Source: Parelaphostrongylus tenuis
Lineage: Eukaryota > Nematoda > Chromadorea > Rhabditida > Metastrongylidae
Direction of reading: 5' to 3'
DNA: 64,000 nt
Assembly: GCA_019055375.1 (NCBI GenBank)
Contig: JAHQIW010001986.1
Coordinates: forward strand, 1-64,000
Part shown: in pieces, positions 54,305-64,000 of the stretch
Position numbering within the stretch: the stretch's first letter is position 1
Layout: every line of letters starts with the position of its first letter
The notes under the pieces: model-generated
Databases searched by the model: none
Told to the model about the DNA's origin: nothing
The model's input: only the letters and a program-made list of their open reading frames with translations
Program-made: the position numbers and the translations under genes

Positions 54305-55330
54305 TCTAAGGTTGGAGCAGTCTTGCGTAGAGGTGTCTGAGTTATTTCTGGGGTTCGGCCGCGGCTCAAGAGTATGTCGTCTTTTGATTTCTTCTAAATT
54401 TTCATGACATAGTTGCTGCTGAAAAGTCTCCCTAAGTATTGCAATAGTGATCAAAGAGTCCTATGGAATGGACAATGGTTGGTTAGTTGTCCCCAAGAGA
54501 GCAGCAACTTCTTTGGAGTTATCGGCTCATTGTGGATGAGAAATGTCGGTTGGTGTGTCGCACAGCAATGTGGACAGAACTCGCCCCCCACCCCATTAGA
54601 GCCAGTCGAGCCGAGAAGAAGTCCGACGTTTCTACCTGAAAAACCCATGTAAAACCAGAATGGCGTACAACGAATCACCATCGCTTTGGTACCATATAGT
54701 CGCAAGGTGGTGAAATCTCTTCTGACTGATGAAGAGCGAAGCTGAAGCAGAGCTCAGATCGCATGATGTGATGACGTCCGGAGAAAGGTTCCGGCTAAGC
54801 TGACGATGGACTCTTGGGAACAATAGCTAATCCAGCACACTATCCTCCCCTGCACGCCCACCCAATGTGTGCTCCTGTGTACGACGCCAGGCGATGAAAT
54901 AATCGGTGAGAGACGAGGAAATTATGGCTTTGACAGGATGTCGAGTAAGCAGTCAAAACGAAACGCGCAAGACACTCCACGGAAATTTTTTTTTGCTTTA
55001 CGCTTCCAAAACTAAAACAGCCTCCTTTGACGAAAACTTTGACGGCCTTCGTGAAGCTGCCAATAGCATCAGATTTCATGTAATCACCCAACATGAAACT
55101 ATAAGTGGAAACCGACATACTGTAATTAAACCACACAGAAATCTTGTTATTCGTATAGGCAAGCAAGTTTTCGCCTTGCACTGTAGGAGGCGTCGGCTTT
55201 GCTGTACAGCCATATGTCCTCGTTGAGTCACTTCGCGCGAAGTTGTACTAGGTTAAAGAGAAAGTTTTTTAACACTCCGAAAAATCAAACTTTAAAGTTT
55301 GCCTTACCCAGTATCGGCTAATGTAAAATC
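54305..55330. other. No recognised gene
   Basis: Open frames occur on both strands at 54451-54705 and 54840-55226 (106 codons plus, 113 codons minus), without motif or clear splice context. Slightly higher GC at 54580-54880 than around it. Confidence 0.3.
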
Positions 55331-55334
55331 ATAT

Positions 55335-55732
55335 AAATATCTCAGGAATAATTCTATAAGAGAGCAGCTGGACCGAGTCGACGATACGTCGAAATGAAAG
55401 TACTTGACATTGATGCGTCGAAAGCGCCGCTGTTTTAGCAAGACAATGTCAAACCTCTTACCATAAAGAAGACTATGGAAAAGTGGTGAACTGAAGGGAG
55501 TCAAATTCTTGTCGCACCTAGCCTACAGTCTAGATGTTGCACCTTCAGACTGTGGCCCAAATTCCGTCAAAATGAATCAATTCATGCGCGGCCACTGATT
55601 CGAGACATTTGATCACTTTGAAGAGGCATGCTAGGAGTCTTAGATTCAAATGGCAATTTCAAGAAGATCCGGAAGCTTGCAGATCGTTGGCAGAAAAACG
55701 CGGATAATGATAATCTTCACTTCAAAGTATAA
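55335..55732 (+). pseudogene. Mariner transposase C-terminal half, plus strand
   Basis: Plus-strand frames give IREQLDRVDDT, APLF (stop) QDNVKPLT (second Asp block), HLAYSLDVAPSDCG (third Asp block; consensus YSPDLAPSDYH), MNQFMRGH, FETFDHFEEA and LADRWQKNADNDNLHF, ending V and a stop at 55730-55732. Frameshifts and internal stops make it dead. The ending matches RWQKMIDNDGLHFKE at 40337. Confidence 0.85.
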
Positions 55733-55734
55733 TG

Positions 55735-56520
55735 AATGCTCTTCCCAGTTAATTTATGTATAAACTTAGACTTTCCACCAGATATCAAAGAACTTCCCTT
55801 CAACCTAATGTTACCGCTCCTGAGTGTTTTTCTTGTGTCAGAATAAAGTCGATATTGCCAACTACTACTCTCAAAGTTGTACTGCTGGTAAGACAGAAAT
55901 GAGTGCATTCTACAACAAGTTTAAGAAAAACAAAGGCAAAAAAAAATTTCTCCTGTAATATTCATGTTGGAAACTCTAATGCTAGATTAAAAAACAGCCA
56001 GCGGAAACGAATAAAGGATGGTAAAATACGGAATGGGAAAACGAAATGAAAACAAGGAACGTCTTATAGGACAACTACCTATGACATGTCTCATCTATAG
56101 GAACTTATTTTTCGAATACAGAGAAAACCGCCGATGGGCATGGGAGTCTAAGAGCGGAGCGACTCATGCAGAGATAGATCACGCTTGCCAAAGGTGCATT
56201 TTTGGCACTCAATTGGTGCCAGTATTCTACATGGGATCTCACCACCACTCCTTGCGAGTGCTGTTGCTAATAAACCACAAGCTGAAAAAAATAGTGTTAC
56301 TGTGCAAGAAAGACAAAACAAGTCATATACGAAGGAAAGTTCTCCATAAAATCCTCTCCTAATATAATTGGCAGATAAAAAAGACTCGACCGAAGACCGC
56401 AAGATGTTTATCGATGAATTTAGAACTTATGCCGAAATTGAATCAGTTCCACCGCACCCCAACTACTGCCAAGGAGTTGTCTAGAAAGAAAGAACTAGAG
56501 CTTGACCTTAAAGCACTCAT
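55735..56520. other. No recognised gene
   Basis: A 114-codon plus-strand frame at 56018-56362 and an 84-codon minus-strand frame overlap. Neither is recognisable. Confidence 0.3.
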
Positions 56521-56523
56521 CTG

Positions 56524-57300
56524 AGGTAGTCAGCGGCTTGCAAGAGGATTTGCACCCTTGTAAGCGAAAAAAGTTTTCAAAATTATATCAAAATCAATCT
56601 ACTTTAGAAATGTCCTTGGAATCTCGACAATTATTGTGCCCCAGTATCTACGCTAATGAATGAAATCGGATCATTACTACATCCCGCCATGATTTGGAAT
56701 TTTGAGGTGAAATTTTTTAGACCAATCCTTTATTCCGCCAGAGAGAAAAAACAATGAATTCTAGCCTAAAAAATTCAAATTTGGCTACGAAGCGTGAAGA
56801 AATTTAAATGAACTTTGTAATGTAACTGCCAAATTCTCAAGCTGAACTTTACAATTTACATGTAATTCTCGCAAGACATATGACTCACAGCAAGTTGTCT
56901 CATGATTTCTTCCATAATATTGTTTTAGCCACTTTTTTCTATATCAAATCGTGCTATAAATGGGTGCAGTATGTTAAACAATGTTCTAGTTTGCCACTTA
57001 ACTCTCACCGTAGCACCATCACTCGCCATTCAAATGAAATGGGTTACTGCATAGTAGTGTTTTCGTGGACATCTTATGCTTCCACCGACCACCCCACGCT
57101 GCAAAGTAAGCTCGCCACTTTTCAGTGAAATTGAGCTAAGTCACGTTATCATCACCATGTAATAGCCCTGATACAGCTCCATCAGACTATTAACTCTTTT
57201 ACTTCCTGACGTGGCATCTGCGAGAGAAAAATTTTGAAAGTGATGGCGGTAGTGACCTCACCAATTTCTTTGATCGCCAGCATTGTTTATTCTGGAAGTA
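56524..57300 (+). mobile_element. Mariner remnant, inverted partner of 51874-52632
   Basis: Plus-strand traces: MNSSLKNSNLATKREEI near 56755, CYKWVQYVKQCSSLPL near 56955 (compare mariner DEKWVxY around the first Asp), FSWTSYASTDHPTL near 57060 and NSPDTAPSDY near 57160, then LTWHLREKNFESDGGSDLTN. Stops interrupt it. Orientation is opposite to the 51874 copy. Confidence 0.82.
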
Positions 57301-57304
57301 ATTT

Positions 57305-57475
57305 CTTCTCCAGTGAATGAGATCAATTTTCGATTTGTCCCCTCATGACTGAAAAGAAATCGATACAAGTTCTTGTGGAGTATTATGTACCCAGCAATTG
57401 CTTAACTGGGTTCAAGACCTATTTGCGCTAACCAGACCACTTTAGTCAATAGTTCCATGGTGAGAGATTAGATAC
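57305..57475. repeat. Repeat block next to the mariner copy
   Basis: GAATGAGATCAATTTTCGAT ... CCCCTCATGACTGAAAAG matches 50500-50543. It may be the distal end of the transposon or of an older repeat into which it inserted. Confidence 0.4.
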
Positions 57476-57479
57476 TTCA

Positions 57480-57610
57480 CGTCGAAGGAAGAGTGGTAGC
57501 AGAGCGGTCGCTCCGGTGATGTAGTGGAGCATATGCCCTAGGTTAGTAGAAAAGGAGTTCAACTCCAGCCGAAGGAGCAGAGCTCTTTTAGACTATAACT
57601 TCTTACGATA
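57480..57610 (+). repeat. tRNA-like repeat (family E) copy 2
   Basis: GGTAGCAGAGCGGTCGCTCC gives a D-arm-like start, and GGAGTTCAACTCCAGCCG resembles a T arm and box B. Shares GAGTTC/GGCTCAA.TCCAGCC and AGAGCTCTTT with 38400-38450. Confidence 0.45.
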
Positions 57611-57614
57611 TTTT

Positions 57615-58275
57615 TAAATGAGGCTCAGGGTGTTTGTGATCAGTGTTGACACACTCCAGTTGCAGAACCAACAGCGTAGGAATTAAAAAATAAGAAAAGC
57701 CGCATCATTCATTTATAAGAGTATGGTTGAATAACTGATAATGAACCAAAATAGTCGAGACAATGTGCTCGAAAGATTCCACAGGAAATCTCATTGTTAA
57801 GGTGGATGAGCTTCACGAAATACTTTGTATGGAAGGTTATCGAATTGTTAGCATTGGATGCAGTGGTAAAGTACTTACATTACTTATACTCGTAGCCTAG
57901 AAATCTCAGATTTTTTCGTTTCAATTGACTCAGCATGGTTTCTAACCGTTCGAAGACATCAAAGTAAGCCTTCTTTATCAAATAAATTCAATGTGACATA
58001 TACTGAATTATCGGTCCTTGCTATCGACGGTTTATGTACCTTGAACATTATCTTTCCGAATATATTAATTTCTTTGCCAAAGATGTTGGGATCATAGTTC
58101 TCATAAGTGGGTTGCAGAAGTGTACGAAATTCGATGTTACGCCGCACACGAGTTTATCTTAACAACTGGGATTTGTGCATCAAATGAAATAAATGTCACA
58201 ACTTTTTGCATTGAATGGTTCGTAAAGCCTCATCGTAAACATTCAACACGTTTAGAAAAAATGTTCTAAATCATT
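57615..58275. other. No recognised gene
   Basis: AT-rich; a 62-codon minus-strand frame at 57959-58147 lacks support. Confidence 0.3.
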
Positions 58276-58278
58276 TTG

Positions 58279-58630
58279 CGGTTGGTACGTTAGTGGCTTA
58301 CGCAAGTGTTTTGGGGGTCTCGCCCTCCTCATCAGACCACACGCTCCGCAGGTGCCCCGGTGATAGTAGAGATGGAGTAACGCTGCGGTTGGAGGAACGT
58401 AAAATTATGGTTTTCACGTGGTCACAATTCTGTTCTCGTGAATCGGTGTTACACCGATTGTTCAACCTCGTTATAAATATTCATTATTTGATAACGATAA
58501 GTTCACGTTGTTCAACTCTAACAACTTTTCCCATCCCTACTATCAGTAGGAGGATCCGCAGGGCGTGTGGCTCTGAAGAAAGTGGTGAAACCGCCGAAAC
58601 ATACGTAAGATACTGACGAACCAACCTTGA
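58279..58630 (+). repeat. Element with short inverted ends and hammerhead-like motif
   Basis: The left end GGTTGGTACGTTAGTGGCTT and the complement of the right end GGTTGGTTCGTCAGTATCTT match at most positions over about 23 bp. The interior is GC-richer than the surroundings. At 58567-58605 GTGGCT-CTGAAGA-...-GAAA follows the hammerhead order but stem II is offset and the 3' arm of stem I is lost. The ends resemble those of 13480-13690. Confidence 0.45.
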
Positions 58631-58639
58631 AATATCTTA

Positions 58640-59400
58640 AAACATTCTCTCTGACAATTATTTTAGTTATAATCATACTGTATCGTGCTGCTAGAATAAG
58701 AATTAAGCGTTAAATGTGATTTCAATTTTAACCGCTGTCTCTTTGTGACAGGATTTCGTGGCGGCCTGTCCTCCTATGCCGATTTTTTTGACGGGCTATT
58801 GTTAACAACAACCAAATTTATTGAAAGACGCTTGAGAGCAAGGGAGATCGGGAGCCTCGATGGTGAAGTAGAAAGGGCAGGAAGCCAAATCGGATACCTG
58901 ACTGTGCGCATAAGTCAGCGCAATTGTGGAATTTTTTTCAGACATTGCTAATGTTCACAACTCAAGTGAGGAATTGGTGATACATGGGAAATGTTCACTC
59001 TCTTTATCCATGAAGGCTTTCCGATAAATAACTGCAGTGACTTTTCAAGAGCGATTCCTTTCAACCATGTCACCTCATTATATTCTAGGTCGTACGCAAT
59101 TGGATTTTTGGCATCAATTCTCGGCTTTAGATATGCAATTTCGTTATTCCCACGTTACTTTATTTCGCTTTTCAGCCAAGCAATATTCTCCAAATTTAGC
59201 CATCCGTGACCAGCAATTAGTGTCAAATTTCGTCGTTTTACATTCCCAGTCGTAATCTGTTTTTCCTTTCGAATTGAAAATATATAACGTAAATCGTGTT
59301 GCTTAGATCTTCAGTGGCCAATCACTCTCGAAAAAAGCGATTGTTTCAATTCTACCAGAGTTTTTATTTCTGATAAAAAAGTGGCCAAAAACTTTTTCAG
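58640..59400. other. No recognised gene
   Basis: Frames at 58745-58951, 58991-59209 and 59037-59255 overlap each other and carry no motif. Confidence 0.3.
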
Positions 59401-59408
59401 ACATCAAA

Positions 59409-59600
59409 CTAGTGCTGGTTTTTGGCCGTGGAGTAGAAGCGCACACTAAGCACATTAGACTCTTCTGATGTTTTCGGGTTTTCTTCTCTGCACTGGGGAA
59501 AAAAATGTTTGCAAAAGAAAAAACCTTACCTTCAGTAGAGACTTCTTTGTGAGACATAGGTTGTGCTTTATTGACCTCCCCTTTTTTCGATTTTCACAAA
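59409..59600 (-). CDS. Candidate small two-exon piece
   Basis: On the minus strand, exon about 59600-59530 (CENRKKGRSIKHNLCLTKKS, LLK) ends at GTAAGG. After 37 bp ending TTTTTTCCCCAG, exon 59492-59409 continues in phase 0 (CREENPKTSEESNVLSVRFY, STAKNQH, stop). The very short intron has both consensus ends. An unspliced 84-codon frame (59303-59557) overlaps and is the alternative. The function is unknown. Confidence 0.28.
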
Positions 59601-59804
59601 ATCATAGAAAGTACGATCAAAATTAAAGTGTTCAATGTCTAGCACATAGCGCATGAAGCTGATTCTTCAACTACAAACCTTTATATCTCCACTACTAGTT
59701 TGATGGAGAACTGAACATCGTAGACGTTTGAAATGTTTTTGCTTCATCACTTTAAGAATATATGTAGTTCTTTCTTAACACTTTTTTAGCACTTTATTTG
59801 ATCC

Positions 59805-60060
59805 ATCATCGCAGTGTTTCTATTCGCTTTTATTCACTGAGCGGATCCCAGTACTTCCGGCATTGAATTCGTTTCTCCTCTTCATCTTGAACGGCGTAAA
59901 AATAGTGGTTCAGCGTGTCTCCTTGCAATCTCGAGGATAGTCTTGCTTTGGCGTTTCCAAGACGTTGTTACTGATTGCCGGAGAATGGTGGGAGGAGGAG
60001 CTCGGCTCTCACGCTGTCGCGACGAGCATCACAACCACTCGGGCCACGGACCCCACAACG
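59805..60060 (-). repeat. SINE C copy, minus strand
   Basis: The reverse complement starts CGTGGCCCGAGTGGTTGTGA, then TGCTCGTCGCGACAGCGTGA, ATTCTCCGGCAATCAGTAAC, GAGATTGCAAGGAGACACGC and GGATCCGCTCAGTGAATAAA. The head GGCCCGAGTGGTTGTGATGC resembles the D arm of class II tRNAs. Confidence 0.8.
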
Positions 60061-60064
60061 TTCT

Positions 60065-60930
60065 CCAAATAAGTATTCTTCTTCAGTCAATTTTCCAGTA
60101 CTCTACCGATGTCAAACAATTGTGCAGCACAGATCGGGTTAACATAACTCAATTTTTCATGCATTACAGTATTATCATGGAGCAGATTGATGCTGCATGA
60201 AGAGAAGGTTGACTAAAGTTGAATAACATTTTTGTACGTCTTTCACCAATTCAACTGATTCCTCTTGTTGAACTTTTTCTACTTTTAAGGGTGCCGTGTC
60301 ACTTGCAACATACCTGATCATGAAATGTTGAGCTATTGCTTCATTGAAAATAATTTCTCCGATCTAACGTTGGCTACGTAACCGACTTCTTATTATATTT
60401 AGAAAGAATTCTCCCATGCCTTCAAAACCTGATTTAAAATACCACAAAGGTCAAAGGAGCATCGTAATAGAGACCTTGACAAGAAAAGATGCGTAAGGAG
60501 AAATCACTATAACAAAATAGTGTAATAAATTGCCAAAGTATGTGATGAAGCTGAAGCGAAATGTTCATAAGATGGATGCCAGATTTGTATGGTTTCCGAT
60601 GATAACGTTTAGACAATGTAGAGTGGAAAAAAAATCTAGACAGAACTCAAGTGAGATAGGCCTAACAGTAAATAAACTTTAACTAAAACTGACTTTATTC
60701 TTAATGCTTGACTAGACTTGTTGCTTTTTCAGTGCCTTATTCTGTAATGGTTCAATACTGAAAGTTTTTTTTTGCTACGAAACTACATTGACTACATTGT
60801 TTCCTCATTGAATGAGTCGAAAACAAAATTCCCAGTTGAGCCTTCGTGAATCTACAAAACAGCACTAGTGTTTGAAAATCTGCTTGCGATTCTACGTCGT
60901 CGAAGGATATTGTTGCAATAATGTGACTTC
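60065..60930. other. No recognised gene
   Basis: AT-rich; nothing identified. Confidence 0.3.
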
Positions 60931-60935
60931 TCCTT

Positions 60936-61484
60936 ATGATAAGAAAAAATTCGTTGTCTCTTTTTGTGAGGTGCAGTAAAAGTTATCGTCTTTGCCACAT
61001 GAGAGCTCATAAACCATTACGTTATCCACGTTACCAAACCGTGTGCTCCTTCATACTATGTTGGGAACATAAAGTCTCTGAGTCGAGCCCAATGCAAGCG
61101 AATCGTCAATTGCTCCAGGTGGATAGCAAACGTGGGAAGTGCTGCAGTGTCTGGACGACGTATGAAGACAGGTCGTCTAGATATCTAAGTGAGAAACATA
61201 CCGTTGCTAGAGGTGGTATGATGGCGACTATTTACGCCAGACCGTTGACGGTTGGCTGCTGGCAGATAGACGCGTTGCAGTGTAGGAAAAGAGTGGTGTC
61301 AAAACGGGTCGTCGGTAGTGCAATGGTTCAGTACGCGCCCGCGGATAAGATGAAATGTGGGTTTGAATCCCAACTGGTGCAAAAGTTCTTGCACACTCAC
61401 TCTATATCATCGGGTATATTGTGTGATCTCAATCTACCTCATTATGACAACAATGGAAGGAAGGATAAGAGACTTCAACGGTAA
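60936..61484 (+). other. Long open frame running into a SINE
   Basis: 182 codons from ATG (YRLCHMRAHKPLRYPRYQTV early). The last 85 or so are translated SINE A. The first 95 have no recognisable motif. The length is above what AT-rich DNA often gives, but the SINE part is naturally GC-rich and stop-poor, so a gene is not demonstrated. Confidence 0.25.
61225..61430 (+). repeat. SINE A copy, plus strand
   Basis: CAGACCGTTGACGGTTGGCT body, GTCGTCGGTAGTGCAATGGT head, GTGGGTTTGAATCCCAAC T-arm region and TTGCACACTCACTCTATATC tail. The acceptor ends no longer pair. Confidence 0.78.
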
Positions 61485-62790
61485 TACAGTGAAGAACGAT
61501 GGCAATCGCATATATACTGGCTGTCTGCGATCTGAAACTACAAAGTGACATTGGATGACTAAGCAATATAACGCCTTGAGTGGCTTTCTTTTCTGCCGTT
61601 TATTGCCTCTTCCAGAAGCTCCAAATCGCCACATTGAATTACATCTTAAGAAATACTCACCCAGTCATGCTCATTTCTCCAAATGCTTTCCGTGTTTTAG
61701 ACCATTTCTTCTTTACTCTTGAAAAAGATTACTGGGAGTACTCTAATTTCTTTGGGTCAGCATTATCTTAAGTTGGCTAGTTTTTGATTATCTTTCAATA
61801 CTATCGTATTGAGCCTATGCTACTTCTGTAAATCCATTCATAGAGTGTTTCAATCGAACTTGACAGATAGATTAATTTACATACCTGTCAGTTAGTAAAG
61901 TCATTCAAGGTTTTACTAAAATTACCCTCGCCCTTTCGTATATTCAATTATGAAACGTTTAATTTCGCTGAGTCTGAAAGACACAAGAAATACTAAGTTT
62001 TCATGCCCACAGCAGATCTGAATAAATCCTGCTGATCTCAGTCAGTTGATGAGATTCTTTTAGCCATGTTGGCATTTGAAATTTAGTTCACAAATGTTCA
62101 AACACTCAATATTTATCTGGCCCTTAATAGTTACGTAGTTCCGAATTATGTAGATAAAGTAGACGTTTCAAAGATAGGGAGTTTCTTTAATAATTATATT
62201 TATTTCTCTTCAAAAGCACATACATTACTACGTTTCATGCTCAATTTTTCATTTATCACCTGGGAAAGCTATAAGTTATTTTGTGACCAATCTACTTGAA
62301 GTGGACTAGCTGAAAGTGCCACAATAATGTTCTAAATCATTCATAATATAGGGTAGATCTTACTCATACGTGACAAGCCTCTCAGTTGAAAACATGGAAG
62401 CATTAAATCGTCAATTCTGTCGTTAGAAATAAAAACATAGTGACGATTTAAGTTCATGGACTCGAAACACTATGCTCCGAGTTTTCTCTGCACCTCAGAA
62501 TTCTTGTAGTCATCCTTAAAATTGTCATAATCTGCACACAGTTGTTGAGCAGATGCATGCTTACTTTGTGATAGAGTCTTTAGGCTGCTGAAACTAGCAT
62601 TTTCTTGAAGAGTTGTTAACAGCCGCTTCATGGTTCTAGTCTTTCATACTGTGCAGATTCCAACGACGTTATCAGAAAAAGTCATGTCCGTGTGATTACT
62701 AGATGAGGAGTAGCTTAACGTTCCTTTTCTCCGAGAATCTTGGCTTTTTATTTGGTGGTTATGCCGTCTCTATTCAGAACTTTCGTGAAA
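61435..62790. other. Mostly unassigned
   Basis: A possible minus-strand exon at about 61652-61720 (KKKWSKTRKAFGEMSMTG, donor GTGAGT) was noted but has no partner. The rest is AT-rich. Confidence 0.25.
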
Positions 62791-62796
62791 AGATAG

Positions 62797-63246
62797 ATGT
62801 CCTACAACTATTTGATCTCAGTTGCAAACGTTGCCACTTCTTCAACTATTTTGCCAACTTTGAAATCTTCCTTCTCTACTAGCATAAAATCATCAAAACC
62901 GAGTATGGTTCATTGCTTCGACCTCCAAACTACCTCTATCCGATGCAACCTTGACTATTTCGGCGCCTGTCTTTCTTTACTACTGCACAGAATGTCGTTG
63001 CATTTCCTACAGAATCTATTCCCAGCTATAGCATACACTTTGTTAAGAAATGGACTCATTCATTATGTACAAGGGAAGCACAGAACACTCTGCGATGTCC
63101 CTACTTCTCCAGCCACTTATAAGATTCCCAGGCGTCTCTATGTGGTTGATAATCTTTCAAGATCGTTGTTTTTTTTTTTCGTATTCGTTTCTTCAAGACG
63201 ATCTTGTCTCGTTATGCAGTTGGACTCGGTTCGATCTGTCAATTAG
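62797..63246 (+). other. 149-codon open frame, unrecognised
   Basis: ATG-initiated, Ser/Leu-rich (SYNYLISVANVATSSTILPT) with no recognisable domain, no clear splice sites and a poly(T) run giving FFFFF late. It could be chance. Confidence 0.2.
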
Positions 63247-63249
63247 ATT

Positions 63250-64000
63250 CTTTAGACGGTCATCTTTGAAACAGCGTAACTTGCAAAAAATGCAGTATTT
63301 TTAGCTTACGGGAACAGCTGTTTTATTCACTGATTTCAATAGAAAGGTGATATGCACAACTTGGTCCGTTGTCTGTTTTTTTTTTTTATGAGTGTTGTCT
63401 TTGCCACACATCTGTATTGCTTTGCGGCTTCGTACACCAGTATGAGACCGACACCGGCATAAATAACCACTGAACTTTCTTGAGGCACACTTTACAGAAT
63501 AGGTGAGGATCCGTCCCACCAATCCCTATAATGATCGGTATTTGGAAAAAAAAGTGGTTTAGAATAATATCGCGCTATTCACCTTAGTTTACCGTCTCAT
63601 TGTTCGGCGGATATTCCTGAATATCAAAGCAAGATATCCACTTGAGGCCTTATCATTCTTTATGAGTATAAACTCAAAAAGGATGGGATGGTTCGCGTGG
63701 AAGTCTCAGAAAAGATTATACTTGTATTGGAAATCATTACTATCAGGGCAACAACTTGATCACCGGTAATCAGCTGCTGACGATTTGTAAATGTTTAAGC
63801 AAGAACATGAGACTCTTGGAATGAAAATTCTTGTACCAGCAGCAGTTTACTAAATAGACAGGACTTGTAGAAGGTCCTCACAAGTCTGCGCTATTCGTTT
63901 TGAACGCGAAACTAAAAATTACAATAATATATTCTTTACCGAAGGAGCGTTCATTGCGCAGTGAATAGAAGATGACTTGTGTCACACACGTGGTTAATGG
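63250..64000. other. Unassigned window end
   Basis: Minus-strand frames at about 63420-63530 carry several Cys (FCKVCLKK; HTGVRSRKAIQMCGKD), discussed under rejected items. Otherwise nothing recognised. Confidence 0.3.

Noticed and set aside
63420..63530. Cys-rich minus-strand frames (FCKVCLKK; SHTGVRSRKAIQMCGKD) resembling a nuclear receptor DNA-binding domain
   Set aside because: The two halves lie in different frames, the Cys spacing is wrong, and the FFRR block is absent. Too weak to call even as a pseudogene.
1..64000. Bacterial operons, CRISPR arrays, rRNA genes, riboswitches
   Set aside because: No Shine-Dalgarno-led ORF series, no regularly spaced short repeats, no rRNA core sequences; the window is intron-bearing eukaryotic DNA.

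Overview
The window is AT-rich eukaryotic DNA and most resembles the gene-poor genome of a strongylid (hookworm-like) nematode. Three things point there. The degenerate reverse-transcriptase pieces are of the RTE type I know from hookworm genomes. Candidate exons are small, separated by 37-90 bp introns with nematode-style TTTCAG acceptors, some lying directly before an ATG as spliced-leader sites do. One exon trio matches the ciliary gene IFT172/osm-1. No bacterial operon, rRNA, functional tRNA or CRISPR array is visible. No search or splice predictor was available, so all spliced models are manual readings and carry low to moderate confidence.

Repeats dominate. A nearly full-length but dead RTE retrotransposon lies at about 2640-6090, with further RTE pieces at 7925-8262 and 14810-15090. 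A second non-LTR family is present at 21935-22190 and 50770-51720. At least eight Tc1/mariner transposase remnants are scattered on both strands: 855-1880, 9245-9540, 19148-20155, 39480-39840, 40258-40809, 51874-52632, 55335-55732 and 56524-57300. The one at 40258-40809 still has both terminal inverted repeats and TA flanks, with its middle deleted. Several tRNA-headed SINE families (called A, B, C and E here) supply more than twenty copies, and one copy still folds as a complete 71-nt cloverleaf (13346-13416).

The most striking signal is a repeat unit at 15882-16258, 34643-34967 and 35008-35250, arranged as fold-back pairs or singly, that carries a hammerhead ribozyme motif. The copy at 16169-16231 has an intact core (CTGATGA ... 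GAAA), a GNRA-capped stem II, a two-part stem I with a 6-nt bulge, and a tiny stem III, the architecture known from Penelope-like elements. A second, more decayed hammerhead-like family appears at 13611-13657, 14249-14284, 36657-36691 and 58567-58605.

Candidate host genes, all hypothetical unless stated: a five-exon gene at 17163-18871 (+); a two-exon piece at 21461-21801 (-); the last two exons of a gene at 30462-31028 (-); a decayed IFT172 (osm-1) fragment at 36908-37290 (+); a six-exon membrane-protein candidate at 45009-47125 (+); and a two-exon multi-span membrane candidate at 53619-54039 (+) running into a SINE. The genes show no obvious joint pathway. The long stretches between them hold repeat debris or nothing I can identify.
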